From Deinococcus sp. Marseille-Q6407 (lineage in GTDB: Bacteria; Deinococcota; Deinococci; Deinococcales; Deinococcaceae): 64,000 bases of DNA. The stretch lies in assembly GCF_946848805.1 (NCBI RefSeq), contig NZ_CAMPFU010000003.1:248001-312000 (forward strand). The letters are read 5' to 3'. Shown here in pieces: positions 53,364 to 61,979 of the stretch (positions within the stretch are counted from its first letter, which is position 1; each line of letters begins with the position of its first letter). The notes under the pieces are model-generated. The model saw only the letters and a program-made list of their open reading frames with translations, ran no database searches and was not told the origin of the DNA. The translations under genes were made by a program, and so were the position numbers.

Positions 53364-54473
53364 CTACACCCGCCGCAGCAGCTCAGTTAGCAGGGCCACC
53401 CGCTCCGGCCACAGGTCCAGCCGGATATGCTCGTCGGCAGCGTGGGCCCCGTCGCCGGGGGCACCCAGCCCGTCCAGCGTGGGGCACAGCGGCGCGGTGA
53501 AGTTGCCGTCGCTGCCGCCGCCCACCGCTGTCTCACTGAGGGTGAAGCCCAATTCCTGCGCGGCCGCCTGCGCCTGTGCGAACAGCGCCAGGGTGCCCTC
53601 ACCGCGCGGAAAAGGCGGCCGGTTCACCGCCAGCTCCCACTGCGCCCCCACCCGTGGGTCGGCCGGAGTCAGGGCGGCCAGCTCATCCAGCACCCGCCGG
53701 TCCTCACCGGCCTGTGAGACCCGCACGTCCAGCTCCAGGCGGCACTCGGCCGGGACCACGTTCACGGCGCTGCCGCCGGCAATCCGGGTCACCAGCACAC
53801 TGGTGCCCAGCTCAGGGCGCGCCGCCGCCTCGATGCGGGGCAGCAGTTCCGCCGCAGCGGCAATAGCACTGGCTCCCCGCTCCGGCTCGTTGCCGGCGTG
53901 AGCGGCACGCCCAGTCAACGTCAGGGCGGCGTCAATCACGCCCTTGCGGCCAGTTTTCAGGGCGTGGGCGTGCCCGGCGCTCCCTTCCCCCACCGGCGGC
54001 TCCGGCACCAGCGCAGCGCGGGCCTGGCGGGCGGCCGCCTCGATATGGGCGCGGCTGCTGACACTGCCGCTCTCCTCATCCGGCGTGACCAGCAGCACGA
54101 CGCCGCCCTGCGGCCATTGCCCCCGCAACTGCCGCAGAGCATGCACCGCGCCGACCAGTCCGGCCTTCATGTCGTACACGCCGGGCCCGAACAGCCGCTC
54201 GCCCTCGGTGCGCAGCGGCATTTGCTCCAGCGTGCCGTGCGGCCAGACGGTATCGGCATGGGCCAGCAGCAGCAGCGGGGGCCGGGTGCCGTCCACCCCG
54301 AAAGCCAGCCGCCGGGTGCCGCCGGAAAGCTGGCTCACCTCGCCGCCCAGGTCACGGGCCCAGCCTTCCACCATGTCCAGCACGTGGGCCACCGCAGCCG
54401 GGTCGTTGGAAGGAGATTCCAGGCGGGCCAGGGTCAGCAGATCAGGCAGCAGGTCGGCGGCAGAAAGGAGCAT
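53364..54473 (-). CDS. M20-family carboxypeptidase-like metallopeptidase
   Basis: 369 residues from ATG 54473. Zinc-site landmarks: LLLAHADTVWPHG (H-x-D), GPGVYDMKAGLVGAVHAL (bridging Asp), LVTPDEESGSVSSRAHIE (catalytic and zinc Glu), and GAPGDGAHAADEHIRLD (zinc His). The arrangement is like carboxypeptidase G2 / glutamate carboxypeptidases that cut C-terminal Glu. The dimerisation domain with TGRAAHAGNEPERGASAI is present. Cytoplasmic; no signal peptide. Confidence 0.9.
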   Translation of the reverse strand: MLLSAADLLPDLLTLARLESPSNDPAAVAHVLDMVEGWARDLGGEVSQLSGGTRRLAFGVDGTRPPLLLLAHADTVWPHGTLEQMPLRTEGERLFGPGVYDMKAGLVGAVHALRQLRGQWPQGGVVLLVTPDEESGSVSSRAHIEAAARQARAALVPEPPVGEGSAGHAHALKTGRKGVIDAALTLTGRAAHAGNEPERGASAIAAAAELLPRIEAAARPELGTSVLVTRIAGGSAVNVVPAECRLELDVRVSQAGEDRRVLDELAALTPADPRVGAQWELAVNRPPFPRGEGTLALFAQAQAAAQELGFTLSETAVGGGSDGNFTAPLCPTLDGLGAPGDGAHAADEHIRLDLWPERVALLTELLRRV

Positions 54474-54488
54474 GGCTCTATAAGACAA

Positions 54489-54519
54489 CAAAAAAGCGAA
54501 GCCACCTTAGAGGCTTCGC
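54489..54519 (-). terminator. Terminator after the tRNA-Gln pair
   Basis: GCGAAGCC/GGCTTCGC (54496-54503, 54512-54519) with an 8-nt loop, followed on the minus strand by six T. Confidence 0.85.
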
Positions 54520-54522
54520 CGC

Positions 54523-54597
54523 TGGCAGGGATACAAGGACTCGAACCCTGAATAACAGAACCAAAATCTGCTGTGTTGCCGATTACACCATATCCCT
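54523..54597 (-). tRNA. tRNA-Gln (anticodon TTG)
   Basis: Acceptor AGGGATA/TATCCCT, anticodon loop TTTTGGT giving TTG, T-arm CAGGGTTCGAGTCCTTG, encoded CCA. Nearly identical to its neighbour. Confidence 0.92.
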
Positions 54598-54623
54598 ATA
54601 AAAAATTCCCCGGAAGGCGGCTT

Positions 54624-54698
54624 TGGCAGGGATACAAGGACTCGAACCCTGAATAACAGAACCAGAATCTGCTGTGTTGCCAATTACACCATATCCCT
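54624..54698 (-). tRNA. tRNA-Gln (anticodon CTG)
   Basis: Same cloverleaf as the other Gln tRNA with two differences: anticodon loop TTCTGGT (CTG) and one D-arm base. The pair arose by duplication and anticodon change, so both Gln codons are decoded. Confidence 0.92.
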
Positions 54699-54737
54699 AT
54701 GGCGCCCGTCCGGGGATTGCTCTAATGAGCGAAAAAG

Positions 54738-54766
54738 AGTATAGCGGCCGTCTGTCAGCCCGTCAA
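54738..54766 (-). promoter_or_regulatory. Promoter of the tRNA-Gln operon (TTGACG-17 bp-TATACT)
   Basis: On the minus strand TTGACG (54761-54766), 17-bp spacer, TATACT (54738-54743); transcription runs into the CTG tRNA first. Confidence 0.8.
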
Positions 54767-54808
54767 GCCTAAGGAGAGGGCCATCCCCCTTACGGAAAGG
54801 CAAGGCAT

Positions 54809-54833
54809 AAAAAAAACCGCTCACTTGGAGCGG
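54809..54833 (-). terminator. Terminator hairpin downstream of folC
   Basis: On the minus strand CCGCTC/GAGCGG stem, then eight T (from the A-run at 54808-54816). It can end folC transcripts and also lies right after the promoter at 54845-54873. Confidence 0.7.
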
Positions 54834-54844
54834 ATATGTTGAAA

Positions 54845-54873
54845 AGTATAGGGCAGTATGCAGTATTCGTCAA
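54845..54873 (-). promoter_or_regulatory. Promoter with no visible gene (TTGACG-17 bp-TATACT)
   Basis: TTGACG (54868-54873), 17-bp spacer, TATACT (54845-54850) on the minus strand, identical hexamers and spacing to the tRNA-Gln promoter 100 bp further on. A start about 7 nt downstream would give a transcript of about 35 nt that ends at the 54809-54833 terminator. Confidence 0.6.
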
Positions 54874-54922
54874 GAGGATGCAGCGACCGCCGGTCTGCGT
54901 CCTGGACAGTTCCTTTGACCTG

Positions 54923-56119
54923 TCAGCCCACCTGTATTCCCGCGCCCGCCTGCAGCAGTGTTTCACGGAGCAGACCCACCAGATAAAGGCTGCCGGTGAC
55001 CAATAGGGTGCCGCCCGCTGGTGTCAGGGCCAGGGCGCGGTCCAGCGCCTGCCGTGGGTTGGGCTGGGCTTCACCGCCATAGCGCGCGGCCAGCGCCTGC
55101 GGGTCCGCCACCTCACCCTCTTCGTCCGGGGCGGTCCAGACCAACTGCGAGGCCAGCGGCAGCAGCGGCGCCACCGTCTGGGCGGTGTCTTTGCGGGCGA
55201 ACCCGCCAAACAGCAGGGTATCGGCCCGGGGCAGGCTGGCGGCCAGTGCCTGAGCGGCAGCCGGGTTGTGGGCGCCGTCCAGCAGCACGGTTCGGCCCTG
55301 GCAGCCAAAGCGTTCCAGCCGTCCGGGCCAGGATGCTCCCAGCGCCGCTTCCAGGCCGTCGTCATAGCCCAGCAGGCGCAGGGCCGCCAGGGCCAGCGCA
55401 GCGTTCTGCCGCTGATGGGCGCCGGCCAGAGCGGGTGCGTGCGGCAAGGCGAACAGGTCCGGGTGGGTTTCAGGCAGGTAAAGCAGCGCACCGCTCCTCT
55501 CCGCTGCCGCCTGCACCGCCGCCTGCGCTTCACCGCCTACCGCCGTGCTGAGCAGCGGCGCCCCTGACAGGGCGGCGCCGGCCTTGTCGGCGGCAATCTG
55601 GGCGATGCTGTCTCCCAGTGCGGCAGTGTGGTCCAGACCCACATTGGTCAGCAGCACGGCGTCCACATTCTCCAGTGCCTGGGTCGCGTCGCTCAGGCCG
55701 CCCACACCGGCTTCCATCACCGCCACTTCCACCCCGCTTTCGGCAAAAGTCTGGGCCGCCAGCCCCAGGGTCAGGTCGAAAAAGGCGAACTCGGGCGCTT
55801 CCCGCTGCGCCCAGGCCACGAACTCGCGGGTGCGGGCTGGGGCCAGCTCCTCGCCGGCAATCCGGATGCGTTCTTCAAAGCGGTGCAGGTGCGGGCTGGT
55901 AAAGCGCCCGGTCCGCACGCCGGCCGCCAGCAGCCCGGCTTCCAGCATGGCGCAGGTGCTGCCCTTGCCGTTGGTGCCCACCACCCGCAGCGAGCGAAAG
56001 CGGCGGTCCGGGGCGCCCAGCCGGTCCAATAGCTCACGGGCCGCCTGGGGACCGCGCTCCCGGCCAGCAGCGGCGCGGGTGCGGGAAAAGAGCCAGTCAT
56101 ATGTGGGGTCGGGCGTCAT
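54923..56119 (-). CDS. folC: Dihydrofolate synthase / folylpolyglutamate synthase
   Basis: 398 residues. Mur-ligase-type ATP-dependent enzyme adding glutamate to dihydropteroate and folates. Landmarks: [18 protein letters not shown] (P-loop), [45 protein letters not shown] and [20 protein letters not shown] (56126-56131) lies 6 nt upstream of the ATG. Confidence 0.94.
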   Translation of the reverse strand: MTPDPTYDWLFSRTRAAAGRERGPQAARELLDRLGAPDRRFRSLRVVGTNGKGSTCAMLEAGLLAAGVRTGRFTSPHLHRFEERIRIAGEELAPARTREFVAWAQREAPEFAFFDLTLGLAAQTFAESGVEVAVMEAGVGGLSDATQALENVDAVLLTNVGLDHTAALGDSIAQIAADKAGAALSGAPLLSTAVGGEAQAAVQAAAERSGALLYLPETHPDLFALPHAPALAGAHQRQNAALALAALRLLGYDDGLEAALGASWPGRLERFGCQGRTVLLDGAHNPAAAQALAASLPRADTLLFGGFARKDTAQTVAPLLPLASQLVWTAPDEEGEVADPQALAARYGGEAQPNPRQALDRALALTPAGGTLLVTGSLYLVGLLRETLLQAGAGIQVG

Positions 56120-56125
56120 GCTCTC

Positions 56126-56131
56126 AGGCTA
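56126..56131 (-). promoter_or_regulatory. -10 element TAGCCT for folC
   Basis: TAGCCT on the minus strand, 6 nt from the ATG at 56119. Confidence 0.55.
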
Positions 56132-56212
56132 GCGCCGGCCCGGGGCGGGGGCGACCGGCCGCCCAAACTGCCCCGCTTGACCCTGCCCTGCCCCCGAGGC
56201 CATCCTGAAACC

Positions 56213-56956
56213 ATGCGCCGGTCCGCCTCCGCTTCCTCCGCCCTCTCGCCCTCGGCGGGAGATTACCTCAAGCAGCTGTATGTGCTGGGGCAGGAGGGCC
56301 GGGTGTCCACCCAGGCGCTGGCGGCGGCGCTGCAGGTGGCCCCCGCCAGCGTGACCGGCATGCTGCACAAGCTGACCGAGCGGGGGCTGGTGCTGCACGC
56401 GCCCTACCGCGGCGCGCAGCTGACCCCCGAAGGTGAGCGGGCCGCACTGAAACTGCTGCGCCAGCACCGACTGCTGGAGCTGTTCTTGCAGCGGTCGCTG
56501 GGGGTGCCGCTGGAAGAACTGCACGAGGAAGCCGAAGCGCTGGAACACGCCCTCTCGGAGCGGCTGGAAGCCCGCATCGCCGCCTGGCTGGGCGACCCCA
56601 GTTTCGACCCGCACGGTGACCCGATTCCCAGCCCGGCCGGCGACCTGCCGCTGCGGGCCGAGCGCAGCCTGACCACCTTGCAGGTGGGCGAACAGGCGCG
56701 GGTTTCGCGGGTGCCCGACCAAGACGCCGAGGAACTGCGCCGGCTGGTGGAATCCGGCCTGCGCCCTGAAGCCGAGCTGGAACTGACCGCGCTAGACAGA
56801 GACGCCGGCACGCTGGACCTGCAGATTGCCCCGCCCAGCGGCAGCCAAAGCACCGTCTGGACCCCGCTCAGCCTGCCGCTCAGCGTGGCCGCGCAGATTC
56901 AGGTTCACGGTGAGGGGCCGCTGGCCGCCGACGGGGGTCTGCCCGAGAGCGATTAA
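56213..56956 (+). CDS. DtxR/MntR-family metal-dependent regulator
   Basis: 247 residues from ATG 56213 (the earlier ATG 56177 would add low-complexity residues). Winged helix-turn-helix [44 protein letters not shown], then the metal-binding and dimerisation domain ([38 protein letters not shown]...) with Glu/His ligands. The C-terminal 70 residues are an SH3-like FeoA-type domain. Length fits the three-domain DtxR/IdeR form. It could use Mn2+ or Fe2+; in Deinococcus, Mn/Fe balance matters for radiation resistance. Confidence 0.9.
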   Translation: MRRSASASSALSPSAGDYLKQLYVLGQEGRVSTQALAAALQVAPASVTGMLHKLTERGLVLHAPYRGAQLTPEGERAALKLLRQHRLLELFLQRSLGVPLEELHEEAEALEHALSERLEARIAAWLGDPSFDPHGDPIPSPAGDLPLRAERSLTTLQVGEQARVSRVPDQDAEELRRLVESGLRPEAELELTALDRDAGTLDLQIAPPSGSQSTVWTPLSLPLSVAAQIQVHGEGPLAADGGLPESD

Positions 56957-56969
56957 ACGCCGGGAAAGC

Positions 56970-57764
56970 TCAGAACTGCACCACCCGCCAGTTGTGCAGC
57001 GGGTCCTCGCGGCCGGGGTCCAGCATCAGTTCCAGATATTCGCGGCGGTGCAGGGCGTCGGCCAGTGCGAAGCGGTGCCCCTCGTGCACCATGATGCCGC
57101 GCTCCATCGGCGTGTGCCCGTAGACCCCGAAGGCCAGTCCAGCCATCGCCACGTATTCGGGTGTGTCCAGAAACCAGCGCCGGCTGGAGGCGTCACTGTA
57201 AAACCACTCGTCGTAGCAGGCGTGCGCCGGCAGCGGCCCCACGTGGGCGAACTGCACCTGCCCCACCCGCAGCTCGCGCAGAAAGGTCGTGACCCAGGCG
57301 CTCAGGTCGGCCGGCAGCGGCACGCCGCCGTGCTGCGGGTCGAACTCGGTGTGCTTGAGGCCGCCGCCAGTCCCCAGCACGAAGCGGGGCTGCACCAGCA
57401 CATCGTCATGGTTGCCCAGAATGATATGCACAGCGCCGGGAGCCTGCGCCTGATAAGCCTGCACCGCCCGCAAGCCGTCTATCTGAGCCTGCGCCGCCTG
57501 CGCCAGACAGGCCGGGTCATGGCGGTCGTAAGGGGCGCCGGTCAGCTGCTCGTAGGCCAGCTGGCTTTTGGGGTGAACCAGGTCGCCCAGCAGCACCACC
57601 TGATACAGCCCACTGCGGACCGGTGGGGTGGGCCGGCCGTCGGGCAACACGCAGCCGGCGGCCCGCAGGGCCCCCCAAAGGGCCCTGAAATCGGCATGGA
57701 CATCGCCGATCACGATGAATTTACGCAGTCCCGGTGCAATGCCGGCGGGGGAATGGCCCGTCAC
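56970..57764 (-). CDS. Calcineurin-type metallophosphoesterase (second)
   Basis: 264 residues from GTG 57764. Metal-binding motifs: VIGDVHADFRAL (D-x-H), VVLLGDLVHPKS (GD), IILGNHDDVLV (GNHD), QFAHVGP and YGHTPMERGI (GH). Larger insert than the YfcE type at 29142; closest in layout to ApaH/PrpE-like enzymes acting on dinucleotides or phosphoproteins. 10 bases after the upstream gene's stop, so part of its operon. Confidence 0.85.
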   Translation of the reverse strand: MTGHSPAGIAPGLRKFIVIGDVHADFRALWGALRAAGCVLPDGRPTPPVRSGLYQVVLLGDLVHPKSQLAYEQLTGAPYDRHDPACLAQAAQAQIDGLRAVQAYQAQAPGAVHIILGNHDDVLVQPRFVLGTGGGLKHTEFDPQHGGVPLPADLSAWVTTFLRELRVGQVQFAHVGPLPAHACYDEWFYSDASSRRWFLDTPEYVAMAGLAFGVYGHTPMERGIMVHEGHRFALADALHRREYLELMLDPGREDPLHNWRVVQF

Positions 57765-57774
57765 CAGAACCCGG

Positions 57775-58395
57775 TCAGGCTTCCCGCAGGACTGCCTGCA
57801 ACTCCTTGTAGATCTGCCGGCTTTCTTCCAGGGTGCTGCCGTACCCGCGCATCAAGATGGGCGCGATGTCCTTGCCGTGCCCGGCCGCACGCAGCTGCGC
57901 GATCAGGTCGTCGATATGCCCACGGGCCTTTTCCATCTGGGGGTCACGGGGCGGCTCAGGCGGCAGGCTGGGGCGGGGGGCGGGCGGCGCCGCCTCGGTT
58001 TCCGCTTCCAGCAGGGTGGTGTCGGCGCCTTCTTCGGGGTCGTAGTCCACCCAGTGGCCTTCACCCGGCACGCTGATGCCGTACAGCCGCGCCACATCGG
58101 CCAGGGCGGCCAGCCGGGCGTCTTCCAGGGTCAGGCCGGTCGCCAGGCCCTCGCGCTCCAGCCCCGCTGCGCCGAGCCGCGCCCGCACCACCGGCGGCTG
58201 CATGCCGTCACAGGCCCAGTGCAGGGTCCATTCGCCGCCCTCGGCCCGGTCCAGCTGGCCCACCAGCACTTCCAGCTGCGGCGCCGGCACCACCCGCGCC
58301 TGATCGCCGCGCACCTCCAGGGTGGCCCAGGCCGTCATACTGACCCGCAGCGCTTCCCTGACCCCGTCCAGCCTGGCCCGCCGTTCCTGATTCAT
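57775..58395 (-). CDS. Uncharacterised protein, upstream of phosphoesterase
   Basis: 206 residues, soluble. An N-terminal domain (about 100 residues) holding WATLEVRGDQARVV and GVGHWVDYDP-like GHWVDYDPEEG, then a Pro-rich linker and a short helical C-terminus (RGHIDDLIAQLRAAGHGKDIAPILMRGYGSTLEESRQIYKEL). No family recognised. Start fixed by TAGACT 7 nt upstream (58403-58408). Confidence 0.65.
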   Translation of the reverse strand: MNQERRARLDGVREALRVSMTAWATLEVRGDQARVVPAPQLEVLVGQLDRAEGGEWTLHWACDGMQPPVVRARLGAAGLEREGLATGLTLEDARLAALADVARLYGISVPGEGHWVDYDPEEGADTTLLEAETEAAPPAPRPSLPPEPPRDPQMEKARGHIDDLIAQLRAAGHGKDIAPILMRGYGSTLEESRQIYKELQAVLREA

Positions 58396-58402
58396 AGGCG
58401 GC

Positions 58403-58408
58403 AGTCTA
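58403..58408 (-). promoter_or_regulatory. -10 element TAGACT
   Basis: TAGACT on the minus strand, 7 nt from ATG 58395. Confidence 0.55.
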
Positions 58409-58476
58409 GAGTATTTCCCGGCCGGAAAACGGGCTTTTCCTGCGCTGCTGGGGCCCGGCCTGGGCAGCGCCCACGC

Positions 58477-58884
58477 TCAGTTCAGCAGGCGTTCTTTGCC
58501 TATGGTGAGCTGAAATTCCGGAATGGCGACCCGGCACTGCTCGCCCCAGGCATTTTCCAGGGTGTAGTGGCCCGACATCAGGGCAGCGGGGCTGTCCACC
58601 GTCACAAACGAGTCGTACATGAAAAGGGTGCCGGGGGTCAGCAGCGGCTGCTGGCCCACCACCCCTTCGCCCTCAACCTCGGTGCAGCGGCCCTGGCTGT
58701 CCACGATCTGCCAGCGGCGGCGCAGCAGCTTCCAGGTCTGCTCGTCCTCGTTTTCCAGCCGCACCACGTAGGCAAAGCACTGGGCGCCCGGCTGACTGTG
58801 CTGCGGCAGATGATAGGCTTCCACGCTGACCCTGACCCGGGCCGGCAAGGAAGGCGGGGGAAGCGGATCCGTGGCGGCTGGCAT
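58477..58884 (-). CDS. apaG: ApaG protein
   Basis: 135 residues. Single fibronectin III-like beta domain: RVSVEAYHLPQHSQPG, FAYVVRLENED, TWKLLRRRWQIVDSQG and LTPGTLFMYDSFVTVDSPAALMSGHYTLE match ApaG throughout. Its role (linked genetically to dinucleotide metabolism and Co2+ resistance) is not understood. In enterobacteria it pairs with ApaH; here a phosphoesterase is one gene away. TAGGGT (58891-58896) is 6 nt upstream. Confidence 0.92.
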   Translation of the reverse strand: MPAATDPLPPPSLPARVRVSVEAYHLPQHSQPGAQCFAYVVRLENEDEQTWKLLRRRWQIVDSQGRCTEVEGEGVVGQQPLLTPGTLFMYDSFVTVDSPAALMSGHYTLENAWGEQCRVAIPEFQLTIGKERLLN

Positions 58885-58890
58885 CTGCCC

Positions 58891-58896
58891 ACCCTA
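58891..58896 (-). promoter_or_regulatory. -10 element TAGGGT for apaG
   Basis: TAGGGT on the minus strand, 6 nt from ATG 58884. Confidence 0.5.
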
Positions 58897-58911
58897 ACGC
58901 GCCGGGCAGCC

Positions 58912-58917
58912 TAAACT
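58912..58917 (+). promoter_or_regulatory. -10 element TAAACT for M42 peptidase
   Basis: TAAACT is 6 nt before the ATG at 58924; the apaG -10 element lies only 15 bp away on the other strand. Confidence 0.55.
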
Positions 58918-58923
58918 GTCAGC

Positions 58924-59994
58924 ATGACCCTTAAAGAAACTGCCATTAAACACCAGGAGTTCCTGTTTGATCTGCTGCGTGCCGCTGGTCCCAGCGGTGC
59001 CGAGCGCCGCCCCGCCGACGTCTGGAAAAAGGAAGCCGCCAGCTTCGCCCGCGTGAGCGAGGACCACTACGGCAACGTCTATGCCGAAATCGGTCCCGAA
59101 GGCGCACCTGCCGTGGTGATGATGGGTCACCTGGACGAAATCGGCCTGATCGTCTCGCACGTGACCGACGAAGGTTTTATCTACTTTCTGCCGGTCGGCG
59201 GCTGGGATCCCCAGGTGCTGGTAGGTCAGCGCATCCGCCTGCTGGCGCCAGGCGGCGACCTGATCGGCGTGATCGGCAAGAAGGCCATTCACGTGATGTC
59301 GGCCGAGGAACGCGAGAAGGCCAGCAAGCTGGAAGACCTCTGGGTGGACATCGGCCTGGACGGCCATGACGTGAAGGCCGCGGTGCCGGTGGGCACTTAC
59401 GGCGTGATCGAACAGGGCCCGCTGCAGGTGGGCAAGCGCATCGTGGCACGCGCGCTGGACAACCGCGCCGGCTCCTTCGCGGTGCTCGAAGCGCTGCGGA
59501 AAGTGCACGAAGGCGGCCAGGAACTCAGGCACCGGGTCATCGCCATCGGCAACAGCCAGGAAGAAATCGGCACCTTCGGGGCCGTGCTCAGCGCCTTCAA
59601 GACCCGCCCGGTCGCCGGCATCGCGGTGGACGTGACGCACGAAACCACCCAGGTGGGCGTGGAAGCCAAGAAGTACGGCGTCAGCCCCTTCGGTTCCGGC
59701 GCCAGCCTGGCCGTGGGCCCGATGAGCAGCCCGGTGGTCAACCGTCAGCTGATGGACGTGGCCGGCAAGAAGGGCATTCCCTACACCCTGAGCGCCACCG
59801 GCCGCTACACCTTCACCGACGGTGACGCCCTGACCATGAGCCGCGAAGGCGTGCCCAGCGCCGTGCTGAGCATTCCCAACCGCTACATGCACTCGCCCAG
59901 CGAAATGATCGACGGCCGCGACCTGCAGGCCGTGATCGACCTGCTGGCCGCCTGGGTAGAAAGCCTGGAAGAAGGCACCGAGTACCTGCGCTGA
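58924..59994 (+). CDS. M42-family aminopeptidase
   Basis: 356 residues. Dodecameric tetrahedral (TET) aminopeptidase type: VMMGHLDEIGLIVSHV (zinc His and Asp), ARALDNRAGSFAVLEAL (bridging Asp), GNSQEEIGTFGA (catalytic and zinc Glu), AVDVTHETTQ and RYMHSPSEMID (zinc His). It trims peptides in the cytoplasm. Strong codon bias suggests abundant expression. A terminator follows. Confidence 0.94.
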   Translation: MTLKETAIKHQEFLFDLLRAAGPSGAERRPADVWKKEAASFARVSEDHYGNVYAEIGPEGAPAVVMMGHLDEIGLIVSHVTDEGFIYFLPVGGWDPQVLVGQRIRLLAPGGDLIGVIGKKAIHVMSAEEREKASKLEDLWVDIGLDGHDVKAAVPVGTYGVIEQGPLQVGKRIVARALDNRAGSFAVLEALRKVHEGGQELRHRVIAIGNSQEEIGTFGAVLSAFKTRPVAGIAVDVTHETTQVGVEAKKYGVSPFGSGASLAVGPMSSPVVNRQLMDVAGKKGIPYTLSATGRYTFTDGDALTMSREGVPSAVLSIPNRYMHSPSEMIDGRDLQAVIDLLAAWVESLEEGTEYLR

Positions 59995-60033
59995 GCTGAG
60001 CGCTGAACTTACCGCCGCTCTGCTGGCACAGAG

Positions 60034-60063
60034 AAGCCCGGTCGCAGTTGGCCGGGCTTTTTT
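60034..60063 (+). terminator. Rho-independent terminator
   Basis: AGCCCGG (60035-60041) and CCGGGCT (60052-60058) then a T-run. Confidence 0.85.
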
Positions 60064-60081
60064 CTGGGTGCCGGGATGATC

Positions 60082-60939
60082 TCAGGGGTCAGCGGCCGGC
60101 AGGGGCACCTCGCCCAGCTGCGCCAGCACCGGCCACAGCGCCTCTGCCAGCCGCAGCACGTCGCGGTTTTCGGGATGCTCGCGCGGATCCTCGCCGCCCT
60201 GGCTGAGACAGGCCACGGCCAGCGGGCGCGGGGTCAGCAGCCAGCCGGCGTCGTGGTGCACCCCTGTCAGCTCGCCGCTTTTGCTGAGCACCTGGTAAAG
60301 CGGCAGGCCACCTGGGCCACACGGCACTCGCCGCCCGATCAGATCGCGCAGTTGCTGGCGGCCCAGAATATCCAGCGCCAGGGCGGTGTGCGCCGGGTTG
60401 AGCAACTCGCCGCGCCGCAGCGCCCCCAAGAGCCGCAGCTGGTCGCGGGGGGTGGTGGCGTTGCGCTCGCCGCGCCGCTGGGCCGCGTTCTGCCGCTCCG
60501 GGGGTTGCTGTAATTTGCCCACCAGCCGGGTGCTGGTCAGGCCCAGGCGGGGTAGGGTAGCCTGCACCCGCTCTAATCCCAGCCGCTCGATTACCAGATT
60601 GGCAGCAGTATTGTCGCTGACGATGATCATCAGGGTCAGCAGGTCGCGCCAGCTGAGGGCCAGACCGGCGTCCAGCTCGTGCAGCACGCCAGCGCCGGGC
60701 GCCCGCTCGTGGGCCGGCAGAGGCAGACGCTCCTGCAAAAGCACCTCACCGCGCTGGGCGGCCTGCAAACCCAGCACCAGCAGCGGCAGCTTGATCAGGC
60801 TGGCCGCCGGAAACACCTGATCCGCGTTCAGGCTACACAGCTCGCGGCCCGCTTCATCCTGAATCAGCAGGCCCACTGTGCCGGCAAACCCGCTGGCGGC
60901 CAGGGCACGTTGGAATTCGGCTGGATTCACCGGATTCAC
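60082..60939 (-). CDS. Class A beta-lactamase-like serine hydrolase
   Basis: 285 residues from GTG 60939, overlapping the previous stop (GTGA). Active-site motifs in order: SLIKL (S-x-x-K, near residue 45), [10 protein letters not shown] (SDN) and SKSGELTGV (KTG-like), with an omega-loop-type ARATTP region between. It is a full-length class A fold. There is no signal peptide, unlike exported beta-lactamases, so it would act in the cytoplasm or belong to related amidases/esterases. Resistance function cannot be concluded. Confidence 0.82.
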   Translation of the reverse strand: MNPVNPAEFQRALAASGFAGTVGLLIQDEAGRELCSLNADQVFPAASLIKLPLLVLGLQAAQRGEVLLQERLPLPAHERAPGAGVLHELDAGLALSWRDLLTLMIIVSDNTAANLVIERLGLERVQATLPRLGLTSTRLVGKLQQPPERQNAAQRRGERNATTPRDQLRLLGALRRGELLNPAHTALALDILGRQQLRDLIGRRVPCGPGGLPLYQVLSKSGELTGVHHDAGWLLTPRPLAVACLSQGGEDPREHPENRDVLRLAEALWPVLAQLGEVPLPAADP

Positions 60940-61932
60940 CGCAGCCGCCCGCGGCACAGCTCGGCCAGCTCGCGCAGGTCGCCCTTGGCCGGGTCGCCTG
61001 CCGCAATCCGGGCCAGCAGCTCATCCGGGGTCAGCCACTCGGCGCCGCTGAAGTCGGCCGGGTTGTAGGGCGGGGCCTCCTCACTGCGAATCACATAGAC
61101 GTGCATAAAGGCGCTGAGCGGAGCCTCCATCGGCGAGAACAGGCCCAGGTCCTCCCAGGCCAGCCGGTCCGTGTCCCAGTTCAGTTCCTCGCGGGTTTCG
61201 CGGCGAAAGGCGGCCTCGTAACTCTCGCCGGCGCCCACGTGGCCGCCCACGCTCATGTCCAAGCAGCCGGGAAAGGACCGCTTGCTCCGGGTGCGCCGGG
61301 GAATCCACAGCTGCCCGGCCCGGTTCACCACAAAAGCGTTGATGACCCGCACGTAGCGGCCTGGGCGCGGCGCATTCCAGTGATCTTGGCGCTCTACCCG
61401 GCCCACCACCCGGGCGCGCTCGTCCACCTCGTCCAGCCATTCTTCCTCTGGCGCTTCCCCATCAGCCGGCGGCACATCCAGCCGCATCAGCACGCTGACC
61501 TCCTGAAAGCCGGCCCGGCGGTACAGTTCGCGGGCCCGCCGGTTGTGGCCGAACACATGCAGCCCGATGTGTGGCACTCCCTGCGCCTGGGCAGCGGCCT
61601 GTAGAGTCTCCAGCGCCTGCCGGCCGTATCCCTGGCCCTGAAACTGCGGCTGCACCGCGAAGTCGTAGATGAACCATCCGCCGTTCTGCTCGGCGTACCA
61701 CAGCAGGCCCACCGGCCGCCCACTGCCGCTGTCCAGCAGCATCTTCACAGCGGTGTCCCGGCGTGTCTCCCCCCTGCGGCAGCAGCCGGGCATGCTCGGC
61801 GCGGGCCCGTTCCAGGGCGCCCTCGGCAGGCCAGCGGCCGGCTTTTACGTTTTCACCGGCATAGTCGTGGGCAGTGGTCTCAGCGTAGGCGGCATATTCG
61901 GCGGCGGTCACCGGGCGCAGGGTAATGGGCAT
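60936..61932 (-). pseudogene. GNAT acetyltransferase-Nudix hydrolase fusion, frameshifted
   Basis: From ATG 61932 the N-terminus of a GNAT domain reads MPITLRPVTAAEYAAYAETT and on to RARAEHARLLPQG. The rest is in another frame: SGSGRPVGLLWYAEQNGG, QPQFQGQGYGRQALETLQ (acetyl-CoA loop), then a linker and a Nudix domain (GGHVGAGESYEAAFRRETREEL box). The switch falls at a six-C run (61769-61774; six G on the coding strand); removing one base joins the frames. The natural product would be about 331 residues. It overlaps the beta-lactamase-like gene. It could be a sequencing error or reversible. Confidence 0.75.
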
Positions 61933-61979
61933 GGGTTCAGGTTCCTCCGGAAGTGTGTCTGCCGGTCTGGAGCTGCCGG

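Noticed and set aside
54489..54767. tRNA-Gln pair as an integration site
   Set aside because: No integrase gene or direct repeat of a tRNA 3' end is present around the cluster.
61769..61774. Treating the GNAT and Nudix parts as two separate intact genes
   Set aside because: The Nudix frame includes most of the GNAT domain, and the other frame has only its first 55 or so residues.
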